Shown: one piece after another, positions 21,353 through 31,245 of the stretch
How positions within the stretch are numbered: the stretch's first letter is position 1
How the letters are laid out: each line of letters begins with the position of its first letter
Assembly: GCA_938091425.1 (NCBI GenBank)
Contig: CALKHC010000122.1
Coordinates: 1-33,855 of the forward strand
Direction of reading: 5' to 3'
Source: an uncultured Luminiphilus sp.
GTDB taxonomy: Bacteria > Pseudomonadota > Gammaproteobacteria > Pseudomonadales > Halieaceae
DNA length: 33,855 nt
The notes under the pieces: model-generated
The model's input: the letters and a program-made list of their open reading frames with translations, nothing else
What the model was told of the DNA's origin: nothing
The model's database searches: none
Program-made: the position numbers and the translations under genes

Positions 21353-22471
21353 GTGAACAGACAAGCCACATCCGTGACCCACTCATCAAAACAAGATCAG
21401 ACCGTCATCGTCGGCATGTCAGGCGGTGTGGATTCCTCAGTGGCAGCGCTTATGTTGATTGAAGCGGGCTACAGGGTGGAGGGCCTGTTCATGAAAAACT
21501 GGGAGGAAGACGACGGCACCGAATACTGCACGGCCAAAGAAGATCTTGCCGACGCTCAATCTGTGGCGGATCAACTTGGGATCCGCCTCCACAGCGCCAA
21601 CTTCGCTGCGGAATACTGGGACGGCGTTTTCGACCATTTTCTCTCGGAGTATCGCGCGGGCCGGACCCCCAATCCCGACATTCTGTGCAACCGAGAGATC
21701 AAGTTCCGTGCCTTTCTCGACTACGCCAAGCAGCTGGGTGCTGACCTGATTGCCACGGGTCATTACGTCCAGACCGACTCAGTAGGCGGCACCACGCGAT
21801 TACGCAAGGGGATCGACGGCAACAAAGACCAGAGTTATTTCCTGCATCAAGTCGATCATCAGGCGCTGGGCAGGAGTCTGTTCCCTGTAGGTGGTGTAGA
21901 CAAGGCACTGGTGCGCGAAAAAGCGGCCGCTGCCGGATTCGTGACCGCGCGCAAAAAAGATAGCACCGGGATCTGCTTTATCGGTGAACGCAGGTTCCGC
22001 GACTTTCTCAAGCAGTACTTGCCCGCCCAGCCGGGTCCCATTGTATCTGTCGAGGGAGACGTGCTGGGACAGCACGAAGGCTTGATGTATCACACCATCG
22101 GGCAAAGACAGGGATTGCGCATCGGCGGGCTGGCAAATCGCCCTGAAGCGCCCTGGTACGTCGTGGACAAACAAGTGGCCGATAACGTGCTGGTGGTCGC
22201 ACAGGGCAACGAGCATCCGGCATTATTCAAGACGCAACTCTCCGCGGCAGAAGTGATCTGGGTCAGCGGCGAGCCGCCCGCGCTACCCTTGAACTGTCAC
22301 GCTAAAATTCGCTATCGGCAGGCGGACCAGCCCTGCGTTCTATCCAGCACCGGAGCGCAATGGCAGGTCACGTTCACGACTCCCCAGAGAGCGGTGACAC
22401 CCGGGCAGTCCGTGGTTTTTTACGAGGATGACATCTGCCTGGGTGGCGGCATCATTGAGGGGGCTCGGTGA
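21353..22471 (+). CDS. mnmA: tRNA 2-thiouridine(34) synthase MnmA
   Basis: '[18 protein letters not shown]', '[11 protein letters not shown]', '[14 protein letters not shown]', '[17 protein letters not shown]'. GTG start; 4 bp overlap with hflD. Confidence 0.97.
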   Translation: MNRQATSVTHSSKQDQTVIVGMSGGVDSSVAALMLIEAGYRVEGLFMKNWEEDDGTEYCTAKEDLADAQSVADQLGIRLHSANFAAEYWDGVFDHFLSEYRAGRTPNPDILCNREIKFRAFLDYAKQLGADLIATGHYVQTDSVGGTTRLRKGIDGNKDQSYFLHQVDHQALGRSLFPVGGVDKALVREKAAAAGFVTARKKDSTGICFIGERRFRDFLKQYLPAQPGPIVSVEGDVLGQHEGLMYHTIGQRQGLRIGGLANRPEAPWYVVDKQVADNVLVVAQGNEHPALFKTQLSAAEVIWVSGEPPALPLNCHAKIRYRQADQPCVLSSTGAQWQVTFTTPQRAVTPGQSVVFYEDDICLGGGIIEGAR

Positions 22472-23109
22472 GTCACCACCCTCTGTTGGAGCAACGCACC
22501 GTGGCGCTGGCGGGTGTGGCGCAGGCCGCACGCATTGTTGATTTGGCTGCGAAAACCGGAAGCTGGCCACTACCCTTTGTCGAGGCCTCTATTCACTCCT
22601 TATTCAGCTTTGACCCCGATGGCGTGGAGACAGTATTCGGCACGCCTCAGGGCATTCGACTTGGCCTTGAGCAGTTAACAGCCTGTCTGGGGCTCTCTCA
22701 GGATGAGGCAACTGCAGATACCCTACGGTATACGCTGGCGATCCTGCAGCTTGAGCGACGTTTTGCCTCACGGGATGATTTGCAAGCGATCGTCCACTCA
22801 AGGCTGAAGCACACCGCCTACAAGGCGGAGAACTTCTCGAGCAATATCAATGGCCTAAGCGCAAATATATCTGCGATTTATCAGGATACGCTCAGCACGC
22901 TACCGTACCGCATTAAGGTCACCGGTAGCGCTCAGCATCTTAATAACCCTCAGGTAGCCGATCTGGTGAGGGCCTTACTGATGTGCGGCGTCAGGGCCGC
23001 GTTTTTATGGCGACAACTCGGCGGTACACGCTTCAAATTAATGCTCAGCCGGGGACGGGTTAAAGAGACCGCCGCGCGAATGGCCCGCGATCTTGGCGTG
23101 ACTCATTGA
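22468..23109 (+). CDS. hflD: High frequency lysogenization protein HflD homolog
   Basis: 213 aa; '[18 protein letters not shown]', 'LEQLTACLG', '[34 protein letters not shown]'; between mnmA and purB as in many gammaproteobacteria. Confidence 0.92.
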   Translation: MSHHPLLEQRTVALAGVAQAARIVDLAAKTGSWPLPFVEASIHSLFSFDPDGVETVFGTPQGIRLGLEQLTACLGLSQDEATADTLRYTLAILQLERRFASRDDLQAIVHSRLKHTAYKAENFSSNINGLSANISAIYQDTLSTLPYRIKVTGSAQHLNNPQVADLVRALLMCGVRAAFLWRQLGGTRFKLMLSRGRVKETAARMARDLGVTH

Positions 23110-23135
23110 TCAAACTCAGCGCCGCACCGTGATAA

Positions 23136-24536
<1,401 letters not shown>

Positions 24537-24560
24537 CGCTCGCTTGATCGTCGAAACGGC

Positions 24561-25658
24561 ATGCGCTTACCCGTTACAACAGAGCAATTTTTGGCAGATT
24601 ACTGGCAACAACAGCCTTTGCTCTGCCCGCAGGCTTTGCCCCACTTCAGGTCTCCCATTACGGCCGAGGAGCTTGCCGGGTTAGCCATGGAGCCCGGTAT
24701 CGAAAGCCGCATGGTCTGGCAGGATGCAGGTGTTTGGAGGCAGCAGGACGGCCCGTTCACAGAACACGCCTTTCAGGGCGAGGTCCCGTGGACCCTATTA
24801 GTGCAAGGAGTTGATCGCTACCACTCGGGGGTTTCGGTGTTACGCAATACCCTACCCCCGTTACCCCGGTGGCGTTTTGACGACGTGATGGTGAGCTTTG
24901 CCACAGATCAGGCAGGGGTCGGCCCGCATTTCGATCGCTACGACGTGTTCCTGCTGCAAGGCAGTGGCCGGCGAGAGTGGCGTATCGGCCCTCACTGTGA
25001 CGACGAGACGCCTCAGCTTCAGGAAAATGGACTGAACCTGATCGCCCCGTTTGAAGCTGTGGAAACTTATGTGCTCGAACCGGGCGATGTCTTGTACATC
25101 CCGCCTGGGGTTGCGCACTGGGGAGTGGCCTTGGGTGAGGCCATCACCTATTCGTTGGGTTTCCGATCACCCTCTGTTGGCGAGCTCATGGCACGACGGA
25201 CTGACGCCGTCCTCGAACTCATCTCAACTACCAGTCTGCTCGAGGATGGAGTGTCTGCCCATAAACCGGCGCGCCCCGGCGAAATCACTGTGGAACACAT
25301 TGCCAATGCCCGCGACGCAATCAACAACGCGCTCGATGCGCTGGATTCACATCGCTGGTTTGGCGAAGTGATGACGGAAGGTCGCAAAGATCACGATTAT
25401 TCTCGCAAACCCACGGTCACACAGAGCGATCAGGTCCGCCTTCACCCTGCCACACGGATCGCGTGGTCAGCGCAGGAGGAGTGCATTGATTTGTTCATCG
25501 ATGGAGACCATTTTGAGGTGCCGTTGACCTCACTTGAGCAACTGATGGCCATCTGCAGTGGAGTTTGGGTCCAACGTCGAGAGCTGGCCGAAGCGAGCGA
25601 GACACTTTTTGAGACGCTGTGGGAGACAGGTGCACTCACGGATGAGGACAGCACGTGA
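24561..25658 (+). CDS. roxA: Cupin/JmjC-type 2-oxoglutarate oxygenase, likely 50S L16 arginine hydroxylase (RoxA/YcfD family)
   Basis: 'FLADYWQQQPLLCPQALPHF', 'GVGPHFDRYDVFLLQGSGRREWRIG', 'LEPGDVLYIPPGVAHWGVAL' (HxD...H metal-ligand pattern). Confidence 0.85.
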   Translation: MRLPVTTEQFLADYWQQQPLLCPQALPHFRSPITAEELAGLAMEPGIESRMVWQDAGVWRQQDGPFTEHAFQGEVPWTLLVQGVDRYHSGVSVLRNTLPPLPRWRFDDVMVSFATDQAGVGPHFDRYDVFLLQGSGRREWRIGPHCDDETPQLQENGLNLIAPFEAVETYVLEPGDVLYIPPGVAHWGVALGEAITYSLGFRSPSVGELMARRTDAVLELISTTSLLEDGVSAHKPARPGEITVEHIANARDAINNALDALDSHRWFGEVMTEGRKDHDYSRKPTVTQSDQVRLHPATRIAWSAQEECIDLFIDGDHFEVPLTSLEQLMAICSGVWVQRRELAEASETLFETLWETGALTDEDST

Positions 25659-26110
25659 TCGCAAGCAGGCACCCGCTACTGCCGCAGCTGATGACCGTGC
25701 TCGAATCAGCGCGACGTGACATTGTGCTCAGCAGTCCCGAAGCGATCATGCCGCTTTTTGACAGCGATGACGCGATCTCTGAGATGCTGAGGGTTGCCCG
25801 CCGGGCGCCCCAAACCAGACTCAGAGTTCTGTTAAGACAATACGAGCCCGTGCAACGAGAGGGCAGTCGATTTATCCAGTCTATGCAGCGTATCCCAACT
25901 AAGGCTGAGTGCCGTTTATTGAGAGAACACCCGGAGTGGCGATCAGAGACGCTCGTGATCATCGATGAATCCATAGGGTTGATAATCCCCACCAAAACCA
26001 GACGACCCATACACCTTTCGGAGAGACGTCAGGTGATGACGCGCTTGAATCGGTTTAACGCGCTGTGGGATGCGGCACACCCTGCCCAGGAGATGCGCCG
26101 CTTACGTTGA
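25655..26110 (+). CDS. Conserved small protein, possibly corresponding to the C-terminal region of a larger GNAT-type protein found near purB/ycfD in related genomes
   Basis: 151 aa ORF, GTGA-coupled to the roxA-like gene; 'ARRDIVLSSPEAIMPLFDSDDAISEMLRVARRAPQTRLRVLLRQYEP...LVIIDESIGLIIPTKT'. No GNAT acetyl-CoA motif seen. Confidence 0.6.
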   Translation: MIASRHPLLPQLMTVLESARRDIVLSSPEAIMPLFDSDDAISEMLRVARRAPQTRLRVLLRQYEPVQREGSRFIQSMQRIPTKAECRLLREHPEWRSETLVIIDESIGLIIPTKTRRPIHLSERRQVMTRLNRFNALWDAAHPAQEMRRLR

Positions 26111-27637
26111 CGGTACGTTGCGCGACAGCAAACCCCCCAACCCATCTGCGACATCACTCGCCGTGAGACCTATACCGTATCGCTCCCACGCCAGATCTCC
26201 TGCCCGCGCATGCACCGCCACACCCAGTGTGCTGGCCTCCGTTACGCTCAAACCCTGGGCCACCAGCGCACCGATCAGGCCGGCCAGCACATCTCCCATG
26301 CCACCCGTTGCCATACCGGGATTTCCGCCAGCACAGATAAACGGCGAACCGTCGTTGACATGCGGCGCGACCACCGTGCCAGCTCCCTTCAGCACGACGA
26401 CCGCAGCCCAGCGCTCAGCGAGTCGTTCCGCCCACCTCAGTCGGTCAGATTCAATCTCGATCGTGGTCACACCGGCCAAACGCGACGCCTCTCCTGGATG
26501 CGGGGTCACAACCAACGGTATGTCCGAGGGTAAGGTGACCTTATTCGCGGCCATCACATTCAGCGCATCGGCGTCGCAAACGAGTGGCAGGCGCGCCGCC
26601 ACTGCGTGACGGAGACATTCCTGTGCCCAGTCGTCCTGCCCTAATCCGGGCCCGATCACAATGACGCTCTTGCCGTCACATAACGCGGGCAACATCATCG
26701 GATCAGCGAAACCAGTAACCATGAGATCTGGATGCCGGGTGAGCGCCGCTGACACGTGATCGGAGTGGGTCGCCAGTGACACCAACCCTGCCCCAGAACG
26801 CAGTGCTGCACCTGCGGCCAGGAGCGCTGCACCGCCCATACCCCGGTTACCACCAATCACTAGCACATGACCGAAGTGTCCCTTGTGTGCGGTGGATGAC
26901 CGTGTGGGCAACGTCGCTGCCGTGCTGGCCGAGATCAGAAAGCCGTCTGGGGGCGTCGATTGAAAAACAGAGGGCGGTGCGCCGAGATCAGCCAGCACTA
27001 ATTGCCCCACGTGATTCAGCGCGGCACCCGTCAGCAGGCCGGGCTTATGGGCGATGAATGTCACTGTGGTGGCAGCATAGATTGCTGCTCCAATGACAGA
27101 TCCGGTATCGGCATCGCTACCACTGGGTACATCCAGCGACAAAACCGGCACCGAGCTCTCGTTGACCATCGTCACGAGGTCAATAAAGGTGTCGCGCGCG
27201 GGGCCGGATAGTCCGATGCCCGTGAGCGCATCGACCACCACGTCATAGTGGTCAGCCTCAAGGCTTTCTGAGCTCAAGTCTTCCGCGTTGAGATGCTCTC
27301 CTAAGGCCCCATCGCGCCACGCATTCCAGGCCAAGCGCGCTGGACCGGATATACGAGAAGGCGCTCCGAATAACGCGACCTGGCAGTCGTACCCCGCCTC
27401 GGCGGCCAAACGCGCAAGAACCCAACCGTCTCCGCCATTGTTACCGGTGCCGCATAAGACGAGAATGCGTTGCGCTGGGGGCCACTGACTGGCCAGCACG
27501 TGAAGAGCGGCCTCCCCTGCCTTGCACATGAGATCAAATTCCGAAATGCCTAGCGCTTTATGGGTCTGCTGGTCGACGTTGCGCATCGTAGCCGCCCGAT
27601 AAAACGGCTGCGCCTCATTGAAGTACTTTGCGCTCAC
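26102..27637 (-). CDS. nnr: Bifunctional NAD(P)H-hydrate epimerase / ADP-dependent NAD(P)H-hydrate dehydratase
   Basis: N-terminal epimerase motif 'LCGTGNNGGDGWVLARLAAEAGYDCQVALFG'; C-terminal kinase-like domain 'HKGHFGHVLVIGGNRGMGGAALLAAGAALRSGAGLV', 'VVTPHPGEASRLAG', 'GNPGMATGGMGDVLAGLIGALVAQG'. Confidence 0.94.
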   Translation of the reverse strand: MSAKYFNEAQPFYRAATMRNVDQQTHKALGISEFDLMCKAGEAALHVLASQWPPAQRILVLCGTGNNGGDGWVLARLAAEAGYDCQVALFGAPSRISGPARLAWNAWRDGALGEHLNAEDLSSESLEADHYDVVVDALTGIGLSGPARDTFIDLVTMVNESSVPVLSLDVPSGSDADTGSVIGAAIYAATTVTFIAHKPGLLTGAALNHVGQLVLADLGAPPSVFQSTPPDGFLISASTAATLPTRSSTAHKGHFGHVLVIGGNRGMGGAALLAAGAALRSGAGLVSLATHSDHVSAALTRHPDLMVTGFADPMMLPALCDGKSVIVIGPGLGQDDWAQECLRHAVAARLPLVCDADALNVMAANKVTLPSDIPLVVTPHPGEASRLAGVTTIEIESDRLRWAERLAERWAAVVVLKGAGTVVAPHVNDGSPFICAGGNPGMATGGMGDVLAGLIGALVAQGLSVTEASTLGVAVHARAGDLAWERYGIGLTASDVADGLGGLLSRNVPST

Positions 27638-27665
27638 TAGAGTGACAGATCTTTAGAACAACACA

Positions 27666-27691
27666 GCGAGACTCTGAGAAAGGAGTCTCGC
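27666..27691 (-). terminator. Perfect 9-bp hairpin between meaB and nnr (candidate terminator or processing site)
   Basis: GCGAGACTC-TGAGAAAG-GAGTCTCGC; only a weak T-rich stretch follows on the minus strand. Confidence 0.4.
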
Positions 27692-27700
27692 ACTGTCATC

Positions 27701-28675
27701 TCAGACAGGCTCTTTGGACAATGACAATATCGCCTGAGCGGCAGCTAGCGGGGTTTGCTGTGCGGTCCGCACCGCTTCTTCCAGCGCGGGCATGGATGCC
27801 TTCACTTTTGGATGGCGGGCCAGATTATCGCGCAATAACTCGTCAATCAGCTGACGCATCCAAGCCAGATTCTGGGTGGCCCGTGCCGAGTCGATTGCGC
27901 CTTGGGAGCGAGCGGCCTCGGCATACTCTCTTATCGTCTCCCACACCGCTTCAATGCCCTCCCCGTGAAGCGCTGAGCAGGTCATCACCTGAGGCTCCCA
28001 GAAACCCTCGTGACTCAGTAGAGACATCGCGCCGCTATAATGTTGTTGAGTCGTCCGCGCCAGCGCCTCGCTAGCGCCATCCGCTTTGTTGACGACGATG
28101 GCATCAGCTAACTCGAGAATGCCTTTTTTGATGCCCTGAAGTTCATCTCCGCCACCTGGCAGCATCAGCAACAAAAAGAAATCGACCATCCCCGCGACCT
28201 GATGCTCGGACTGACCGACACCGACGGTCTCAACTAGAATCACGTCGTAACCCGCCGCCTCGCAAAGCAACAGTGACTCGCGGGTCTTGAATGCGACGCC
28301 GCCCAGTGCGCCGCCGGCAGGGGAAGGCCGGATATAGGCGCCCTCTTCCCGAGACAGCATCTCCATGCGGGTTTTATCACCCAGAATCGAGCCTCCAGCA
28401 ACGGGAGAGCTGGGATCAACCGCCAACACCGCTAGTTGGTGACCCTGATTAATGACGTGTTGACCAAAGGTCTCTATAAAGGTGGATTTACCGACTCCGG
28501 GCACACCCGTTACGCCGACACGAATGCTCTTCCCGGTGTGAGGCAAGAGGTTTTGGAGGAGCAGTTGAGCGGCTTCTCTGTCATCGTCGCGCTGACTCTC
28601 AACCAAAGTGATGGCTTTCGCCAGCGCACGGCGATCCCCTGCGAGAATCGCCTCAGCTGTTGGCGTTGATGGCAT
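27701..28675 (-). CDS. meaB: Methylmalonyl-CoA mutase-associated GTPase MeaB
   Basis: '[77 protein letters not shown]'. ATG 28675 ([19 protein letters not shown]) preferred over the ORF-track 28756 start. Confidence 0.93.
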   Translation of the reverse strand: MPSTPTAEAILAGDRRALAKAITLVESQRDDDREAAQLLLQNLLPHTGKSIRVGVTGVPGVGKSTFIETFGQHVINQGHQLAVLAVDPSSPVAGGSILGDKTRMEMLSREEGAYIRPSPAGGALGGVAFKTRESLLLCEAAGYDVILVETVGVGQSEHQVAGMVDFFLLLMLPGGGDELQGIKKGILELADAIVVNKADGASEALARTTQQHYSGAMSLLSHEGFWEPQVMTCSALHGEGIEAVWETIREYAEAARSQGAIDSARATQNLAWMRQLIDELLRDNLARHPKVKASMPALEEAVRTAQQTPLAAAQAILSLSKEPV

Positions 28676-30800
28676 CGAGGACCTTGCGAGCGGCCTCTGG
28701 GATCGGCGTGCCTGGCCCAAAAATGAGCGCCACGCCTTTCTCTTCAAGGAACCCATAATCCTGCTGCGGGATTACACCACCCGCTATCACGATCACGTCA
28801 TCGGCTCCCTGTTCTTGCAGTGCCGCAATGAGCTGAGGCACCAGTGTTTTGTGGCCTGCTGCAAGACTCGAAGCGCCGACAACATGCACATCATTCTCAA
28901 TGGCCTGTCTGGCAACCTCTTCGGGCGTTGAAAACATAGGCGACAAGTCCACATCGAAACCGACATCTGCGAATGCAGTGGCGACTACCTTGGCGCCGCG
29001 GTCGTGACCATCCTGACCCATCTTGGCGACCAGCATGCGAGGCCTGCGGCCGTGCTGCTCCACAAAAGACTCAATGTCCATGGAGATGCCCTCCCAGTTG
29101 GCATCTTTCGCATAGGCGGCACCATACACCCCCGATACGGTTTGCGCATTGGCCACGAAGCGCCCATAGACCTTCTCCAGCGCATCGGAGATCTCACCGA
29201 CCGTTGCTCGGCAGCGCATGGCCTCAACGGCCAGCCCCAGCAAATTTCCCTCACCTGACTCTGCGGCCTGCGTTAGCGCGTTCAATGCTGCTTCGACCGA
29301 GGCATCATCTCGCGCCGCGCGAATGCTGGCCAGCCGAGCCAGCTGCGAGCCCCGAACCTGCTCGTTGTCGATCTCGAGAATGTCCACCGCATCCTGCTCG
29401 TCGATCTGAAATTTGTTCACTCCAACTATAACGTCCTCTCCACGATCGATACGCGCCTGCTTTTTCGCTGCAGCCTCCTCGATTCGCAGTTTCGGAATAC
29501 CGCTTTCAATGGCCTTGGCCATACCGCCCAGTTCGTCGATCTCTGCGATCAGCTCGCGGGCCTTGGCGGCCATATCATTGGTGAGGGTCTCCATCATGAA
29601 AGAGCCGCCCCAGGGATCAACCACCTGTCCGATGCCTGTTTCTTCTTGCAGGATCAACTGGGTGTTCCGGGCGATTCTCGCGGCAAAGTCAGAGGGCAGC
29701 GCGATTGCCTCGTCGAGGGCGTTGGTATGCAGTGACTGGGTGCCGCCAAATACGGCCGCCATAGCCTCAATAGTAGTCCGCACAATGTTGTTGTACGGGT
29801 CCTGCTCCGTTAACGACCAGCCCGAGGTTTGGCAATGGGTGCGCAACATGCCACTTTTAGGGTTGCTCGGCCCAAAGGCATCGACAATCTCTGCCCATAA
29901 CAACCTTGCCGCCCGCATCTTGGCTATTTCCATGTAGAAATTCATGCCGATGCCCCAGAAAAAACTCAAGCGGGGCGCAAAATCATCAATCTTGAGCCCT
30001 GCGGCAATCGCGGTCTGAATGTACTCCTTGCCATCAGCTAGGGTATAGGCGAGCTCCAACGCTGCGTTCGCCCCGGCCTCCTGCATGTGGTACCCCGAGA
30101 TCGAGATGGTATTGAACTTCGGTAAATTAGCCGAGCAGTAGGCGATGATGTCACCAATGATGCGCATACTGGGCACCGGCGGATAGATGTAGGTGTTGCG
30201 GACCATGAACTCTTTCAGGATATCGTTCTGGATCGTCCCGGAGAGCGCTGACTGATCAACCCCCTGCTCCTCTGCAGCCACGATGTATCCCGCCAAAACC
30301 GGCAAAACCGCCCCGTTCATCGTCATCGACACCGAGACCTGATCAAGCGGTATGCCATCGAAGAGGATTTTCATGTCCTCTACAGAATCAACGGCCACGC
30401 CAGCCTTGCCGACGTCGCCTGAAACTCGAGGATGATCGGAGTCATAACCGCGGTGCGTAGCGAGGTCGAACGCCACCGAGATGCCCTGCCCGCCTGCGGA
30501 CAGTGATTTCCGATAGAAAGCGTTAGAGGCCTCCGCCGTTGAGAAGCCCGCGTATTGGCGAATCGTCCAGCGTCGCCCGGCATACATGGTCGCCTGGGGC
30601 CCCCTGATGTAGGGCGCCATACCCGGCATGGTATTCGTGTAAGGCAGTGACTCGAGGTCTTCAGCGGTGTAAAGAGTCTTGAGCGGGATGCCCTCCGGGG
30701 TATGCCACGTGAAGTCGTCTGGCTTTAAACCTTTGCTTTGTTTTTCTACCAGCGCTCCCCACGCGGATAGGTTAGCGGCATCCGGATCATAAACGCTCAT
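28653..30800 (-). CDS. scpA: Methylmalonyl-CoA mutase, single-chain with C-terminal B12 domain
   Basis: '[65 protein letters not shown]'; B12-binding '[17 protein letters not shown]' (DxHxxG). Confidence 0.96.
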   Translation of the reverse strand: MSVYDPDAANLSAWGALVEKQSKGLKPDDFTWHTPEGIPLKTLYTAEDLESLPYTNTMPGMAPYIRGPQATMYAGRRWTIRQYAGFSTAEASNAFYRKSLSAGGQGISVAFDLATHRGYDSDHPRVSGDVGKAGVAVDSVEDMKILFDGIPLDQVSVSMTMNGAVLPVLAGYIVAAEEQGVDQSALSGTIQNDILKEFMVRNTYIYPPVPSMRIIGDIIAYCSANLPKFNTISISGYHMQEAGANAALELAYTLADGKEYIQTAIAAGLKIDDFAPRLSFFWGIGMNFYMEIAKMRAARLLWAEIVDAFGPSNPKSGMLRTHCQTSGWSLTEQDPYNNIVRTTIEAMAAVFGGTQSLHTNALDEAIALPSDFAARIARNTQLILQEETGIGQVVDPWGGSFMMETLTNDMAAKARELIAEIDELGGMAKAIESGIPKLRIEEAAAKKQARIDRGEDVIVGVNKFQIDEQDAVDILEIDNEQVRGSQLARLASIRAARDDASVEAALNALTQAAESGEGNLLGLAVEAMRCRATVGEISDALEKVYGRFVANAQTVSGVYGAAYAKDANWEGISMDIESFVEQHGRRPRMLVAKMGQDGHDRGAKVVATAFADVGFDVDLSPMFSTPEEVARQAIENDVHVVGASSLAAGHKTLVPQLIAALQEQGADDVIVIAGGVIPQQDYGFLEEKGVALIFGPGTPIPEAARKVLDAINANS

Positions 30801-31210
30801 CAGTGCGACTCCGCCGGCTGTGACAGCTCAATCAACACGCCGTCACAACTCTTGGGATGGATGAAAATAACCCGGGACCCATGCGCGCCGGGGGTCGGCG
30901 CATCGCTGGTGAAACGATATCCCTTAGCGCGTAGCCGCTCGACATCGGCATCAATATCATCGGTCCGGAAGCAAAGGTGATGAAGCCCGCCGCCACGTTT
31001 CTCAAGATAGGTTGCAATGGGTCCGGCTCCGTCCAACGGATATACCAGCTCTATATGCGTCTCGGGTACGCTGAAGAAAGCAGTCGTGGTCTGCGCCGCC
31101 TCCACCACTTCGTTGCCGTCATGCTGGAGTCCAAAATCCTCGAGGAATCGCTTTATGGCGCCCTCAAGATCGGGTACAGCAATCGCGATATGGTCCAATG
31201 CAGTAATCAT
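30800..31210 (-). CDS. mce: Methylmalonyl-CoA epimerase (VOC/glyoxalase fold)
   Basis: '[26 protein letters not shown]', '[43 protein letters not shown]', '[17 protein letters not shown]'; between mutase and carboxylase genes. Confidence 0.92.
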   Translation of the reverse strand: MITALDHIAIAVPDLEGAIKRFLEDFGLQHDGNEVVEAAQTTTAFFSVPETHIELVYPLDGAGPIATYLEKRGGGLHHLCFRTDDIDADVERLRAKGYRFTSDAPTPGAHGSRVIFIHPKSCDGVLIELSQPAESH

Positions 31211-31245
31211 TAAACAACCTGCCTCTCAAAGAATCATGTGGCGCG

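Noticed and set aside
28973-29431. 152-aa plus-strand Arg/His/Pro-rich ORF
   Set aside because: Antisense to methylmalonyl-CoA mutase; biased composition indicates a non-coding frame.
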